In this document: positions 53,775 to 62,697 of the stretch, piece by piece
Layout of the letters: each line of letters starts with the position of its first letter
Position numbering within the stretch: the first letter of the stretch is position 1
From: an uncultured Bacteroidales bacterium
Lineage (GTDB): Bacteria > Bacteroidota > Bacteroidia > Bacteroidales > P3
Direction: 5' to 3'
Assembly: GCA_944320415.1 (NCBI GenBank)
Contig: CALUHJ010000005.1
Location: 103,779-167,778, forward strand
Length of the DNA stretch: 64,000 nucleotides
The notes under the pieces: generated by a model
Told to the model about the DNA's origin: nothing
What the model saw: only the letters and a program-made list of their open reading frames with translations
Databases searched by the model: none
Position numbers and translations under genes: made by a program

Positions 53775-55229
53775 TTATTTCGATTTTTCTTCTTGTTGTT
53801 TGCTGCTTATTGCAAACAGTCCCATATATGTCAGAAATCCGTTTAGCAAAAGCAGTTCGAAGTCAAAGCTGTAATTGAACCACTCTTGAGAATTGTTGCT
53901 TAAAACAAAACACAAAAGAGGTGCAAGTATGCAGACAACAGGTACGAATTTGTCTTTTACTTTTCTTTTTGAAATGATTCCAAATGCGAACAGTCCCAAC
54001 AAAGGTCCGTATGTTATAGATGCTACCTGAAACAGTATGTCAATAAGATGTGGATTTCTGTGATTGCCGTAGAAAATGATTATTCCTATGAACAGCAAGG
54101 CGAATGACAAGTGTATGATGTGTCTTATTCTTGTCTTTTGTTTGATGGTCCAATCCTTTCTTTCCTCCATGTTCAAAAAGTCTATGCTGAAAGCGGTAGT
54201 TAGGGATGTCAATGCTCCGTCAGCCGAAGGGAACAAAGCAGAAATCAAACCTATGATAAATACTATTGCCGCAAGTGGTGTCAGTTCGTTAAGTGCAATG
54301 AAGGGGAACAGGTCGTCACCCTTTGCGTCAATGCCTTCCTTTGCTGCAAATATGTGTAATGCCGCTCCCAATGAGAGGAAAAGGAAGTTGACAATAAGCA
54401 GGATGAATGAAAAGGTCATCATGTTTTTTTGAGCAGACCTGATGTTTTTACAGCTAAGATTCTTTTGCATCATCTCCTGGTCAAGTCCTGTCATTGAAAT
54501 GGCAATAAAGGCTCCTCCCAACAGTTGTTTCCACCAGCATAACCGACTGGAAGAATCGCTTTCGATAAAAGTGAAATATTCACTCGACATTATGGTTGAT
54601 AATAAACCATGTGCAGACAAATCCATTTGTTGTGCTATCAAAAAGAAGCAGATACACAAAGCGGCGAGCATGCATGTGGTTTGCAAGGTGTCGGTCCATA
54701 CTATCGTTTTTATACCGCCTTTAAGCGTGAACAGAAGAATAAGTATCAGAAACAGGAATACCGTAAATTCAAAAGATATGTTCCATTTGCTGAAAACGAA
54801 CTCGTAAAGAACGTATATCACAATGAACATTCTAAGGCTTGCTCCGAGAGTTCTTGAAACCAGAAAAAAGAAAGAGCCGGTTTTGTGTGAGTATTTGCCG
54901 AAACGCGTTTCGAGATATTTATATATGGATATCACGTTCAGTCTGTAATATATCGGCATAAGGACAAAGGCTATCACACAATAACCTAAAAGGTTTCCGG
55001 TCACGGTCAGCATGTATGTGAATTGCCTTTCTTCCACCCATCCCGGGACTGACATAAAGGTAACCCCGCTCAGGCTTGCACCTATCATTCCGTAAGCCAC
55101 GACAAACCAAGGACTTTTCCTGTTGCCCGAAAAAAAGGACAGACTGTTTGCCTTTCTCGATGTTACGAATGTTATTATAAAGAGCAATAATGTATAAGCT
55201 GCAAAAATCCAAAAAAGAATATGTTCCAT
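53775..55229 (-). CDS. Sodium:solute symporter family protein
   Basis: 484 residues, about thirteen membrane helices of the SSS family: SFFSGNRKSPWFVVAYGMIG, SLSGVTFMSVPGWVEERQFT, and LISALFPSADGALTSLTTAF in helix 8, where the sodium site lies. It imports a small solute with Na+ through the inner membrane; the substrate (sugar, proline, or organic acid) cannot be told from these motifs. Transcribed alone; its -7 box overlaps the recR promoter region. Confidence 0.92.
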   Translation of the reverse strand: MEHILFWIFAAYTLLLFIITFVTSRKANSLSFFSGNRKSPWFVVAYGMIGASLSGVTFMSVPGWVEERQFTYMLTVTGNLLGYCVIAFVLMPIYYRLNVISIYKYLETRFGKYSHKTGSFFFLVSRTLGASLRMFIVIYVLYEFVFSKWNISFEFTVFLFLILILLFTLKGGIKTIVWTDTLQTTCMLAALCICFFLIAQQMDLSAHGLLSTIMSSEYFTFIESDSSSRLCWWKQLLGGAFIAISMTGLDQEMMQKNLSCKNIRSAQKNMMTFSFILLIVNFLFLSLGAALHIFAAKEGIDAKGDDLFPFIALNELTPLAAIVFIIGLISALFPSADGALTSLTTAFSIDFLNMEERKDWTIKQKTRIRHIIHLSFALLFIGIIIFYGNHRNPHLIDILFQVASITYGPLLGLFAFGIISKRKVKDKFVPVVCILAPLLCFVLSNNSQEWFNYSFDFELLLLNGFLTYMGLFAISSKQQEEKSK

Positions 55230-55248
55230 CCGAATGCAGAATTATTTG

Positions 55249-55256
55249 TAAATTTG
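55249..55256 (+). promoter_or_regulatory. -7 box for recR; decides its start
   Basis: TAAATTTG; predicted start near 55263, 26 nt before the ATG at 55289. This excludes the longer in-frame start at 55190 inside the symporter gene. Confidence 0.6.
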
Positions 55257-55272
55257 CCGATAAAATTTTACG

Positions 55273-55280
55273 CAAAGGTA
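55273..55280 (-). promoter_or_regulatory. -7 box for the sodium:solute symporter
   Basis: TACCTTTG on the minus strand, 44 nt upstream of the ATG at 55229. It lies downstream of the recR -7 box, so the two promoters face each other and their transcripts overlap. Confidence 0.65.
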
Positions 55281-55288
55281 GCAAAAAT

Positions 55289-55906
55289 ATGGAATACACT
55301 TCATCGGTTCTGGAGAATGCCGTAAATGAGATGGCAAAGCTGCCTGGTGTCGGTCGCAGGACTGCATTGAGATTTGCGTTGCACATATTGAAACAGGACG
55401 AACTATATGCCACCTGTCTTGCTCAAAGCATATTGAAATTGAGAACGGAAATAAGGTATTGCAGGGAATGCAATAATCTTTCCGATACGGATTACTGTAC
55501 CATTTGTTCTGACTCCATGCGAAACCATTCGGTAATATGTGTTGTTGAAAATATAAGGGATGTCATGGCGATAGAGGCTACCGGACAGTACAAGGGCGTT
55601 TATCATGTTTTGGGAGGGGTTATATCCCCCATAAACGGTGTAGGGGTAAACGATATAAAGATATCGGATTTGGTCAAAAGGGTTAAGGAAAATAATGTAG
55701 ATGAAATAATACTTGCATTGCCTACAACCATGGAGGGGGATACCACATCGTTTTATATCAACAGGCTGTTGGAAGACACTCATGTAAAGGTTTCGGCTAT
55801 AGCAAGAGGAGTTGCAATCGGTGACAACATAGAGTATGCCGATGAACAGACTCTCGGACGTTCAATAGTGAATAGACAACCTTTTCAGGATATATATAAG
55901 CGATAG
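55289..55906 (+). CDS. recR: Recombination mediator RecR
   Basis: 205 residues from the ATG at 55289 (MEYTSSVLENAVNEMAKLPG). N-terminal helix-hairpin-helix (LPGVGRRTALRFALHIL), four-cysteine zinc finger CRECNNLSDTDYCTIC, Toprim domain ICVVENIRDVMAIEATGQYK with YHVLGGVISPINGVG, and a Walker-B-like C-terminal tail. With RecO (and RecF) it loads RecA at gaps. Normal length. Confidence 0.97.
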   Translation: MEYTSSVLENAVNEMAKLPGVGRRTALRFALHILKQDELYATCLAQSILKLRTEIRYCRECNNLSDTDYCTICSDSMRNHSVICVVENIRDVMAIEATGQYKGVYHVLGGVISPINGVGVNDIKISDLVKRVKENNVDEIILALPTTMEGDTTSFYINRLLEDTHVKVSAIARGVAIGDNIEYADEQTLGRSIVNRQPFQDIYKR

Positions 55907-55937
55907 TTATTATGAACCCAATAAAACAATTAGCGGT

Positions 55938-56873
55938 ATGAGCGTAAAGAAGAAGTCAGTCGTTCTGGTGCCTTATGATTTCGGTCCAAAATCACAGTCC
56001 GCACTGGAAGAAGCAAAGAAAGTTACAAAATATTTAAACGGAGAAATCTATCTTTTGACAGTCGTACGTCGTCCCGATTTCCTTACACAGCTTTTCAGAA
56101 GTGAAAAAGAACATCGTCAAAACATAAGGGCTGTTCAGAACAAACTGAAGGAAGTTGTTGAAAAAACGAGAGAAACGACAGATATAAAGATTCACTACAT
56201 AGTGGAGGAAGGTTCGCCTATAGAGGTAATAATAGAACAGGCCGAATTGCTTTCGGCGCAATACATAGTGATGGGAAAAATGGATAAAACTGTATCTGAA
56301 TTCCATTTTGTAGGTCCTTTGACCACTTCCGTAGTGGCTTCCGCTCCTTGTCCGGTCATAACCGTAGGGACAAATCAGATAAAGGAGGAAGGGTTCAGCA
56401 ATATCGTGCTTCCGATAGACCTTACCAAGTCTACCTTGGAAAAGGTTATCAAAGCCGTATCATGGGCCAAATACTACAAGTCTACCATACACCTAGTCGG
56501 AGTATTGAGAAAGGGAGCCAACATAGCCACATCACGTCTTGTGATGAAAATGGAAAAGGCCAAATGGATAGTTGAACAGGAAGGAGTGGATGTAACGGCT
56601 CAGACGTATATAGATTCCGATGAACCGATAGACGAAATAATCATAAGACATGTGGAACAGGTCAACGGAGACTTGCTTATGATAATGACGCATCAGGAAC
56701 TGGGAGTTAACGATACGTATATAGGAGCCGTGGCTCAGAATCTTTTGAAAAAATCCGATGTTCCGACAGTTTCATTTACCACAAAGGCCATATCTCACAA
56801 CGATTATTTCGTGTCAAACTTTTTGCCGTTCGAACTTTTGAGCGTAAAGGAAAGCAAAATATTGAAGAAATAG
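55938..56873 (+). CDS. Tandem-domain universal stress protein
   Basis: 311 residues, two UspA domains: first VVLVPYDFGPKSQSALEEAK to CPVITVGT, second NIVLPIDLTKSTLEKVIKAV to VPTVSFTT. The usual ATP-binding GX2GX9G(S/T) motif is not clear in either domain (GKMDKTVSEFHFVGPLTTS in the first), suggesting the non-ATP-binding class. It starts 31 nt after recR, and its stop is 1 nt from the convergent cdd stop. Probably a stress-adaptation protein with unknown ligand. Confidence 0.92.
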   Translation: MSVKKKSVVLVPYDFGPKSQSALEEAKKVTKYLNGEIYLLTVVRRPDFLTQLFRSEKEHRQNIRAVQNKLKEVVEKTRETTDIKIHYIVEEGSPIEVIIEQAELLSAQYIVMGKMDKTVSEFHFVGPLTTSVVASAPCPVITVGTNQIKEEGFSNIVLPIDLTKSTLEKVIKAVSWAKYYKSTIHLVGVLRKGANIATSRLVMKMEKAKWIVEQEGVDVTAQTYIDSDEPIDEIIIRHVEQVNGDLLMIMTHQELGVNDTYIGAVAQNLLKKSDVPTVSFTTKAISHNDYFVSNFLPFELLSVKESKILKK

Positions 56874-56874
56874 C

Positions 56875-57342
56875 TTAGAATTTGCTGAATGCAAATGGCA
56901 GAAGAGAGTCTGCACCTGTTATCTTCATGAATTTGTCTCCACCGATGGAAATTATGAAGCAGAGTCTTTTGCAGGCTCTGCTTTCCATTTGCAGCATAAC
57001 CTGTCTGCAGGCTCCGCATGGAAAGGCCTCGACCCATTCGCCGTATTTGTCACGGGCAACAACGGCCATTTGTTCCACATTCGCATCCTCCATTCCGCAG
57101 GCAAACAAAGCAACCCTTTCCGCACACAGACCAGAAGGGAATGCTACGTTCTCCTGATTGGCTCCCGTTATTATCTTTCCGTTTTCCAGCCTTACGGCTG
57201 CACCTACCGAAAAATGCGAGTACGGAGAATAGGATTTCTCACAGGCTTTTCTAGCCGCGATTACCAGTTCCAAATCCGCTTCATTCAACTGCTCCAAACT
57301 GTCAAACAGTTCAAAATCTATCGTTATGGAGGATTTGTGCAT
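56875..57342 (-). CDS. cdd: Cytidine deaminase
   Basis: 155 residues; deaminates cytidine and deoxycytidine in pyrimidine salvage. Zinc site: CAE in PSGLCAERVALFACG and PCGACRQVM, with substrate motifs SPYSHFSVGAAVRLENG and ITGANQENVAFP. Dimer/tetramer T-CDA type by size. Last gene of the glnS-barrel-cdd minus-strand unit, 10 nt after the barrel protein gene. Confidence 0.96.
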   Translation of the reverse strand: MHKSSITIDFELFDSLEQLNEADLELVIAARKACEKSYSPYSHFSVGAAVRLENGKIITGANQENVAFPSGLCAERVALFACGMEDANVEQMAVVARDKYGEWVEAFPCGACRQVMLQMESRACKRLCFIISIGGDKFMKITGADSLLPFAFSKF

Positions 57343-57352
57343 CCGTTTAAAT

Positions 57353-57982
57353 TTAATCTATTATGAAAGTATAGTTCAAAGCCATGTTTATACCATATTG
57401 GTTCTCCAGACGGCCGGCAGGTATGTAGTACGGCATGGAAAACTCAATGCCGAAACCGTTTCTGTGGTCCATGCTTATCATAAGACCCACTTTTGGTATG
57501 AATCCGAAACGCCATCCGCTCTGTCCCTCAAAATCTCTCAGATAATATTCGTCTATGCTTTCCTCTGAGCTGAGACTGTAATCATATCTGCCCCATATCA
57601 CTCCGAGACCTATGCCCACAAAAGGCTTTATTCTTTCGTTTAAAAAATAATAGTTGGCGGTAAGCGTAAAAGGCAACTGATGCGCTCCCCAGTTCTTTTT
57701 GCTTTGAATGAAAGGCAGTTTGAATGTCTGCGGAACTCCGTAAAGATAACCCAGTTCAAAACCGAGTCCCAACTTGCTTTCCTCAAGTTGGTATTCAAAT
57801 GCCAGATTCACACCGTAGACATAAGTGTAATTCTTTTCAAAGTCACCTTGCGCCAGTCCGCCAATCGGTTTTACGCTCAGGAAGATGTCATAAGACTCTC
57901 CGCTTGCCGTACGGTGTCTTTGTTGTGCATAAGAACTTACGAATGCCGTCAGAATAATTATAAACAGTAACTGCTTTTTCAT
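57353..57982 (-). CDS. Outer membrane beta-barrel protein (OmpX-like)
   Basis: 209 residues with a signal peptide (MKKQLLFIIILTAFVSSYAQ). Amphipathic strands alternate with turns (YVYGVNLAFEYQLEESKLGL, FELGYLYGVPQTF; LPFTLTANYYFLNERIKPFV, GIGLGVIWGRYDYS; GFGIEFSMPYYIPAGR) and the chain ends in the aromatic strand NMALNYTFIID, as in porin-like eight-stranded barrels. Lies between glnS (23 nt) and cdd (10 nt). Function unknown. Confidence 0.88.
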   Translation of the reverse strand: MKKQLLFIIILTAFVSSYAQQRHRTASGESYDIFLSVKPIGGLAQGDFEKNYTYVYGVNLAFEYQLEESKLGLGFELGYLYGVPQTFKLPFIQSKKNWGAHQLPFTLTANYYFLNERIKPFVGIGLGVIWGRYDYSLSSEESIDEYYLRDFEGQSGWRFGFIPKVGLMISMDHRNGFGIEFSMPYYIPAGRLENQYGINMALNYTFIID

Positions 57983-58005
57983 AATTCAAAAACGTGTTAT
58001 TTAAA

Positions 58006-59682
58006 CTATTTTTTCGTCCAGGAGTCCTTAAGGGTACAAGCCCTGTTCATCACTATGTGTTCGGCAGTGCTGTCGTAATCCGTCGAGAAATAGCCCATGC
58101 GCTCGAACTGATACTTATCTAATGGCTTGGTGTCGGCAAGGAATTTCTCCGCCTTGCAGTCATGCAATATTTTCAACGAATCCGAGTTGAGGTTGTCCAG
58201 GAATGTCTGTCCCTCTTCCGTTTTGTCGGGCGCTTCCGTCTTGAACAGACGGTCAAACAGCCTTACCTCAACAGAACAATGGTTCTTTGCATCAACCCAA
58301 TGTATGGTTCCCTTTATCTTTCTTCCGTCAGGAGTGTTTCCGCCTCTGGTCTGAGGGTCGTATGTACAGTGTACGGCCGTTATCTCACCGTTTTCATTCT
58401 TGTCAACACCAACACAGCGCACTATGTAGGCATAACGCAACCTGACTTCCTGACCTATGCTCATCCTGAAATACTTCTTCGGAGGGTTCTCCATAAAGTC
58501 CTCCCTTTCTATATAAAGAGTGTTGGAGAAGCTTACCTTACGCGTGCCGGCGGATTCGTCCTCCGGATTGTTTATCGCGTCAAGCATATCCGTCTCGTTC
58601 TCCGGATAGTTGTCTATTATCAGTTTTACAGGGTTCAATACCACCATTACCCTTTGTGCCTTTTTGTTCAAATCGTCCCTCAAGGCGTTTTCCAGACGGG
58701 TGTAGTCTATGGTGTTGTCTCTCTTTGCCACTCCTATGTCCTCGCAGAAGTTACGTATGCTTTCAGGAGTGTATCCCCTGCGCCTGAAACCGCAAATGGT
58801 AGGCATACGCGGGTCATCCCAACCGCTGACGTGGTTTTCCTTTACAAGCTGTAATAATTTACGCTTGCTCATTACCGTATAGTTAAGGTTGAGCCTTGCA
58901 AATTCGTACTGATGCGAAGGGAAGATGCCCAACTGTGCTATGAACCAGTCGTACAACGGTCTGTGTATGTCGAATTCAAGCGTACAGATGGAATGTGTTA
59001 TGTTCTCTATTGAGTCCGATTCCCCGTGTGCGTAGTCATACATGGGATAAATAGGCCATGTGTTCCCAGTCCTGTGATGGGAAGTGTGGATTATTCTGTA
59101 CATTATCGGGTCTCTCATGTGCATGTTGGGATGCGCCATGTCTATCTTTGCCCTCAGTGTCTTGCTTCCGTCCTCGAATTCTCCATTGCGCATTCTGGTG
59201 AAAAGGTCAAGGTTTTCCTCCACACTCCTGTCCCTGTAAGGACTGTTCTTTCCGGGAGTCTGCACCGTGCCTCTGTTTTCCCTTATCTGCTCGAGGCTTT
59301 GGTCGTCAACGTAAGCCAGACCTTTTCTTATCAGCTCGCAGGCCCATTGGTACAACTGCTCGAAATAATCCGACGCATAGTGCTCTTCCGCCCACTGAAA
59401 GCCGAGCCATTTGATGTCTTCCTTTATGGAGTCCACATATTCGGTATCTTCCTTGACCGGATTGGTGTCATCGAATCTCAGATTGGTCCTTCCCCCGTAT
59501 TTTTTGGCAAGTCCGAAATTCAGACAAATGCTCTTGGCATGTCCTATGTGCAGATATCCGTTCGGTTCGGGTGGAAAACGGGTTATGATGCTCTTGCATT
59601 TCCCGCTTTTCAAATCCTGCTCTATTATTTCCTCTATAAAGTTAAGTGATGTCTTGTCCTTGATTTCTTCTTTGACTTCCAT
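58006..59682 (-). CDS. glnS: Glutaminyl-tRNA synthetase
   Basis: 558 residues, class I synthetase: [20 protein letters not shown] (HIGH), [20 protein letters not shown], and [10 protein letters not shown] (KMSKS variant). The C-terminal anticodon-binding domain has [16 protein letters not shown]. GlnRS in Bacteroidetes replaces the amidotransferase route for Gln-tRNA. A TACCTTTG box 39 nt upstream leads the glnS-barrel-cdd unit. Confidence 0.98.
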   Translation of the reverse strand: MEVKEEIKDKTSLNFIEEIIEQDLKSGKCKSIITRFPPEPNGYLHIGHAKSICLNFGLAKKYGGRTNLRFDDTNPVKEDTEYVDSIKEDIKWLGFQWAEEHYASDYFEQLYQWACELIRKGLAYVDDQSLEQIRENRGTVQTPGKNSPYRDRSVEENLDLFTRMRNGEFEDGSKTLRAKIDMAHPNMHMRDPIMYRIIHTSHHRTGNTWPIYPMYDYAHGESDSIENITHSICTLEFDIHRPLYDWFIAQLGIFPSHQYEFARLNLNYTVMSKRKLLQLVKENHVSGWDDPRMPTICGFRRRGYTPESIRNFCEDIGVAKRDNTIDYTRLENALRDDLNKKAQRVMVVLNPVKLIIDNYPENETDMLDAINNPEDESAGTRKVSFSNTLYIEREDFMENPPKKYFRMSIGQEVRLRYAYIVRCVGVDKNENGEITAVHCTYDPQTRGGNTPDGRKIKGTIHWVDAKNHCSVEVRLFDRLFKTEAPDKTEEGQTFLDNLNSDSLKILHDCKAEKFLADTKPLDKYQFERMGYFSTDYDSTAEHIVMNRACTLKDSWTKK

Positions 59683-59720
59683 ACGGCAGCAAACTTTTGT
59701 TTTAACCTGTTTTTCACCTG

Positions 59721-59728
59721 CAAAGGTA
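59721..59728 (-). promoter_or_regulatory. -7 box for the glnS unit
   Basis: TACCTTTG on the minus strand, predicted start near 59714, 32 nt before the glnS ATG. Confidence 0.65.
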
Positions 59729-59808
59729 GCTATAATTGTTGGAATTGAAAAATTTGGATATACAAAACATGCCTTCCCTTTTCAAATGACGTAGGCCGTA
59801 AGGCTTTC

Positions 59809-59839
59809 TTTGTACCGAAAGCAAAAATTTCTACCTTTG
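59809..59839 (+). promoter_or_regulatory. Promoter of the DUF3109 gene; decides its start
   Basis: TTTG (59809-59812), 19 nt, TACCTTTG (59832-59839), predicted start near 59846. The ATG at 59860 is therefore preferred over the TTG two codons upstream. Confidence 0.8.
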
Positions 59840-59859
59840 CAACACAAATCTTTTTGTTT

Positions 59860-60423
59860 ATGATGGTAGTCGGTAATTGTCTTGTAAGTCAGGATATAGG
59901 CACGGTGTGTTTCCGTTGCGATTTGAAGCGGTGCGGGGGGCTTTGTTGTGTGGAAGGCGATGCTGGTGCGCCGCTTGAGGAGGATGAAATAGGGAAGATA
60001 GAGAGCATATTGCCAAAGGTGGAGCCTTTCATGGAGGAAAGGGCGGTAGAAATAATCAGAGATGAGGGCTTTTGGACAAGGGATGAGGAAGGAACCCTTT
60101 GTACCAATATCATAGAGCAAAGGGAATGTGTCTTTGTCTGCTATGAGGACGGCAAGGCCTTGTGTGCTTTGGAGAAAGCCTTCAGGGCAGGCTGTACGGA
60201 CTTTGTAAAGCCTATTTCATGCCATCTTTATCCTATCAGGGTTAGGGATTATGGAGAATTCAAGGCGTTGAACTATCACAGTTGGCAGGTTTGCGCTTCA
60301 GCCCTCTGCAACGACAGGGACAAGGCTTTGTACAAGGTGTTGAAAGAGCCTCTGATAAGGAAGTTTTCCGAGCAATGGTACAAGAAACTGGAAGAGGCGA
60401 TAGAACAGGGTTTGGATTATTGA
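59860..60423 (+). CDS. DUF3109 / YkgJ-like cysteine-cluster protein
   Basis: 187 residues from the ATG at 59860. The N-terminal VCFRCDLKRCGGLCCVEGDA cysteine cluster (CX2CX4CX3CC) and the later CTNIIEQRECVFVC, SCHLYPIRV match the DUF3109 family, related to YkgJ Fe/Zn-binding proteins. It probably holds a metal or Fe-S cluster, but the role is unknown. Monocistronic, with its own consensus promoter; repeat element G follows the stop at once. Confidence 0.9.
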   Translation: MMVVGNCLVSQDIGTVCFRCDLKRCGGLCCVEGDAGAPLEEDEIGKIESILPKVEPFMEERAVEIIRDEGFWTRDEEGTLCTNIIEQRECVFVCYEDGKALCALEKAFRAGCTDFVKPISCHLYPIRVRDYGEFKALNYHSWQVCASALCNDRDKALYKVLKEPLIRKFSEQWYKKLEEAIEQGLDY

Positions 60424-60500
60424 AAATGAAACTTGATTTGAGAAAAATGAAACAAAGATTTAAAAAAATGGAATCAAATTCCATTTTCTCGGAATCAAGT
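60424..60500. repeat. Modular repeat element G
   Basis: Begins right after the DUF3109 stop with module 2 (ATGAAACTTGATT, 60425-60437), a second degenerate copy (ATGAAACAAAGATT, 60447-60460), then a short inverted repeat 60465-60473 with 60479-60487 and GGAATCAAG. It shares 15 nt (AAAATGAAACTTGAT) with element F. It ends just before the fbp promoter box. Confidence 0.6.
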
Positions 60501-60502
60501 TT

Positions 60503-60510
60503 TAATTTTG
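60503..60510 (+). promoter_or_regulatory. -7 box for fbp
   Basis: TAATTTTG, predicted start near 60517, 29 nt before the fbp ATG. No clear -33 motif. Confidence 0.55.
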
Positions 60511-60545
60511 CACTTTAAAGAAAATATGAACAAAAACGAACGGTC

Positions 60546-62510
60546 ATGGCAGACAATGTTATAATGTCAAAGGAGGAATTGAAGTTTATAAACCAGTTGT
60601 CAAAACAGTTTCCGACTCTTCAGGCTGCAAGTACGGAGATAATCAAGTTGGAGGCCATTCTTCTTTTGCCCAAGGGTACGGAACATTTCGTTACGGACAT
60701 ACATGGGGAATTCGACACCTTCAATCACATAATGTCCAATGCTTCAGGGGCTGTAAAACGTAAGATAGACGATGTTTTTGGCCATTCCATTTCGGTTGCG
60801 GAGAAGAATCAGCTGGCTACGATTATCTATTATCCCGCCGACAAGCTCAGTCAGTTGAAAAGGGTGGGAACGGTTTCCGAAGAATGGTACAGGATAACGC
60901 TCAACAGATTGGTCAAAGTGGCAAGGGAGGTGGCCAAGAAGTACACCCGTTCCAAGGTGCGCAAGGCGATGGACAGCGAATATGCCTTCATAATAGATGA
61001 ATTGTTGAACGAGACAACCTCCGACAAGCAGGACTACTACGATTCCATCGTTGATTCCATCATAAGCCTTAAACGTTCGGACCAGTTCATAGAGTCTATA
61101 TGCGGATTCATCAAGCGTATGCTTATAGACCGTCTTCACATAATCGGAGACATATTCGACAGGGGGCCTAGGGCTGCGGATGTGATGTCTCTTCTCAAGT
61201 CGCATCATGCGGTTGATGTTCAATGGGGAAATCACGACATAATATGGATGGGAGCCGCCTGCGGAAACAAGTATGATGTAGCCGAGGTAATACGTCTTAC
61301 CGCCCGCTACGGCAGTCTTGACACCATAGAGGACGATTACGGCATAAACCTTATGCCGCTTGTTACATTCGCGATAACGACATACGAAAACGATCCTGCC
61401 GTTCCTTTCATACCAAAGGGAACCAAGCCGGAGCATTATTCCGATGCAAATGTAAGACTGATGACGATGATACACAAGGCGATAGCTGTCATAAGTTTCA
61501 AGCTGGAGGGTCAAATCGTGATGCGTAACCCTAACTTCGACATGTCTCACAGACTGTTGCTCGACAAGATAGACTATGAAAAGGGCACAATAAGGATAGA
61601 CGGTGCCGAGTATGCCTTGAAGGACAAGTATTTCCCTACAATAGATCCAAAAAATCCTTATGAGCTTACGGCCGAAGAGGAAGAGGTGATGAACAGGCTT
61701 ATATCCTCGTTCCTGAATTCCTACAGACTTCAGGACGATGTTTCATTCCTTTTCTCCAAGGGAGGGGTTTACCTTGTTTACAACAACAACCTTATGCTTC
61801 ATGGTTGTATACCTGTCAAAAGTGCGACGGAGTTCAAGGAATTCAATCATAAGGGAAAAATGATAAAGGGCAAGGAGTTGCTCGATACCTTGGAACAGAC
61901 TGTGCGTAATGTGTGGGTGAACAGGTTCAATCCGACGAACAACGACGGAGACTATTTCTGGTATTTGTGGTGCGGGGCATGTTCGCCTATATTCGGAAAG
62001 CACAGGATGGCTACATTTGAACGTTATCTAATAGAGGAGAAAGAGCCTCAGTCGGAACGTCTGGATTTGTATTACAGTTTGAGAAATGACGTTAAGTTCT
62101 GCGAAATGATATTGTCGGAATTTGGCTTGGACAATGAAAAGGCGCGCATAGTGAACGGTCATGTGCCGGTCAAGGTCAAGAAGGGCGAGAGTCCGATAAT
62201 GGCCAACGGCAGGTTATTGGTGATAGACGGCGGAATGTCGAAGGCATATCAGAAGGAGACGGGCATAGGAGGTTATACTCTTGTTTCCGGTTCGAGTCGT
62301 CTGTTTTTGGTTGAACATGAGCCTTTCTGTTCACGTCAGGAGTCGATAGAGAATGAAAGCGACATTATTTCCAAGAACTATCTAATAGAGCAGAGAACGG
62401 AGAAGATATTGATAAGAGATACGGAGCTTGGTGACGAGTTGAGAGACCAGATAGACAGTTTGAAAAAACTTATATATGCTTATAATGAAGGTTTGGTCAA
62501 GGAGAAATAA
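60546..62510 (+). CDS. fbp: Fructose-1,6-bisphosphatase, class III
   Basis: 654 residues, close to the Bacillus class III enzyme. Gluconeogenic step fructose-1,6-bisphosphate to fructose-6-phosphate. Calcineurin-like metallophosphatase motifs: FVTDIHGEFDTFNHI, IIGDIFDRGPRAADVM, VQWGNHDIIWMGA, plus NGHVPVKVKKGES near the C-terminus. Transcribed alone. Class III enzymes are usual in Bacteroidetes and Firmicutes. Confidence 0.97.
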   Translation: MADNVIMSKEELKFINQLSKQFPTLQAASTEIIKLEAILLLPKGTEHFVTDIHGEFDTFNHIMSNASGAVKRKIDDVFGHSISVAEKNQLATIIYYPADKLSQLKRVGTVSEEWYRITLNRLVKVAREVAKKYTRSKVRKAMDSEYAFIIDELLNETTSDKQDYYDSIVDSIISLKRSDQFIESICGFIKRMLIDRLHIIGDIFDRGPRAADVMSLLKSHHAVDVQWGNHDIIWMGAACGNKYDVAEVIRLTARYGSLDTIEDDYGINLMPLVTFAITTYENDPAVPFIPKGTKPEHYSDANVRLMTMIHKAIAVISFKLEGQIVMRNPNFDMSHRLLLDKIDYEKGTIRIDGAEYALKDKYFPTIDPKNPYELTAEEEEVMNRLISSFLNSYRLQDDVSFLFSKGGVYLVYNNNLMLHGCIPVKSATEFKEFNHKGKMIKGKELLDTLEQTVRNVWVNRFNPTNNDGDYFWYLWCGACSPIFGKHRMATFERYLIEEKEPQSERLDLYYSLRNDVKFCEMILSEFGLDNEKARIVNGHVPVKVKKGESPIMANGRLLVIDGGMSKAYQKETGIGGYTLVSGSSRLFLVEHEPFCSRQESIENESDIISKNYLIEQRTEKILIRDTELGDELRDQIDSLKKLIYAYNEGLVKEK

Positions 62511-62697
62511 ATAGATTCTTTGATTTGTTTTGTATTTATGTAATGTGGTAATAAATATATGAAATGTCAAATGATGAGTGCATGAAGTTATGCTTTTCAT
62601 TTGATGCAATAAGTTTTGTTGCGTTTTTAGAATCCAAATGCAGTGATTATTTAATTTTGATTTAAAGGCAATATGGAAAAGAAAATTGCAATTAGTA

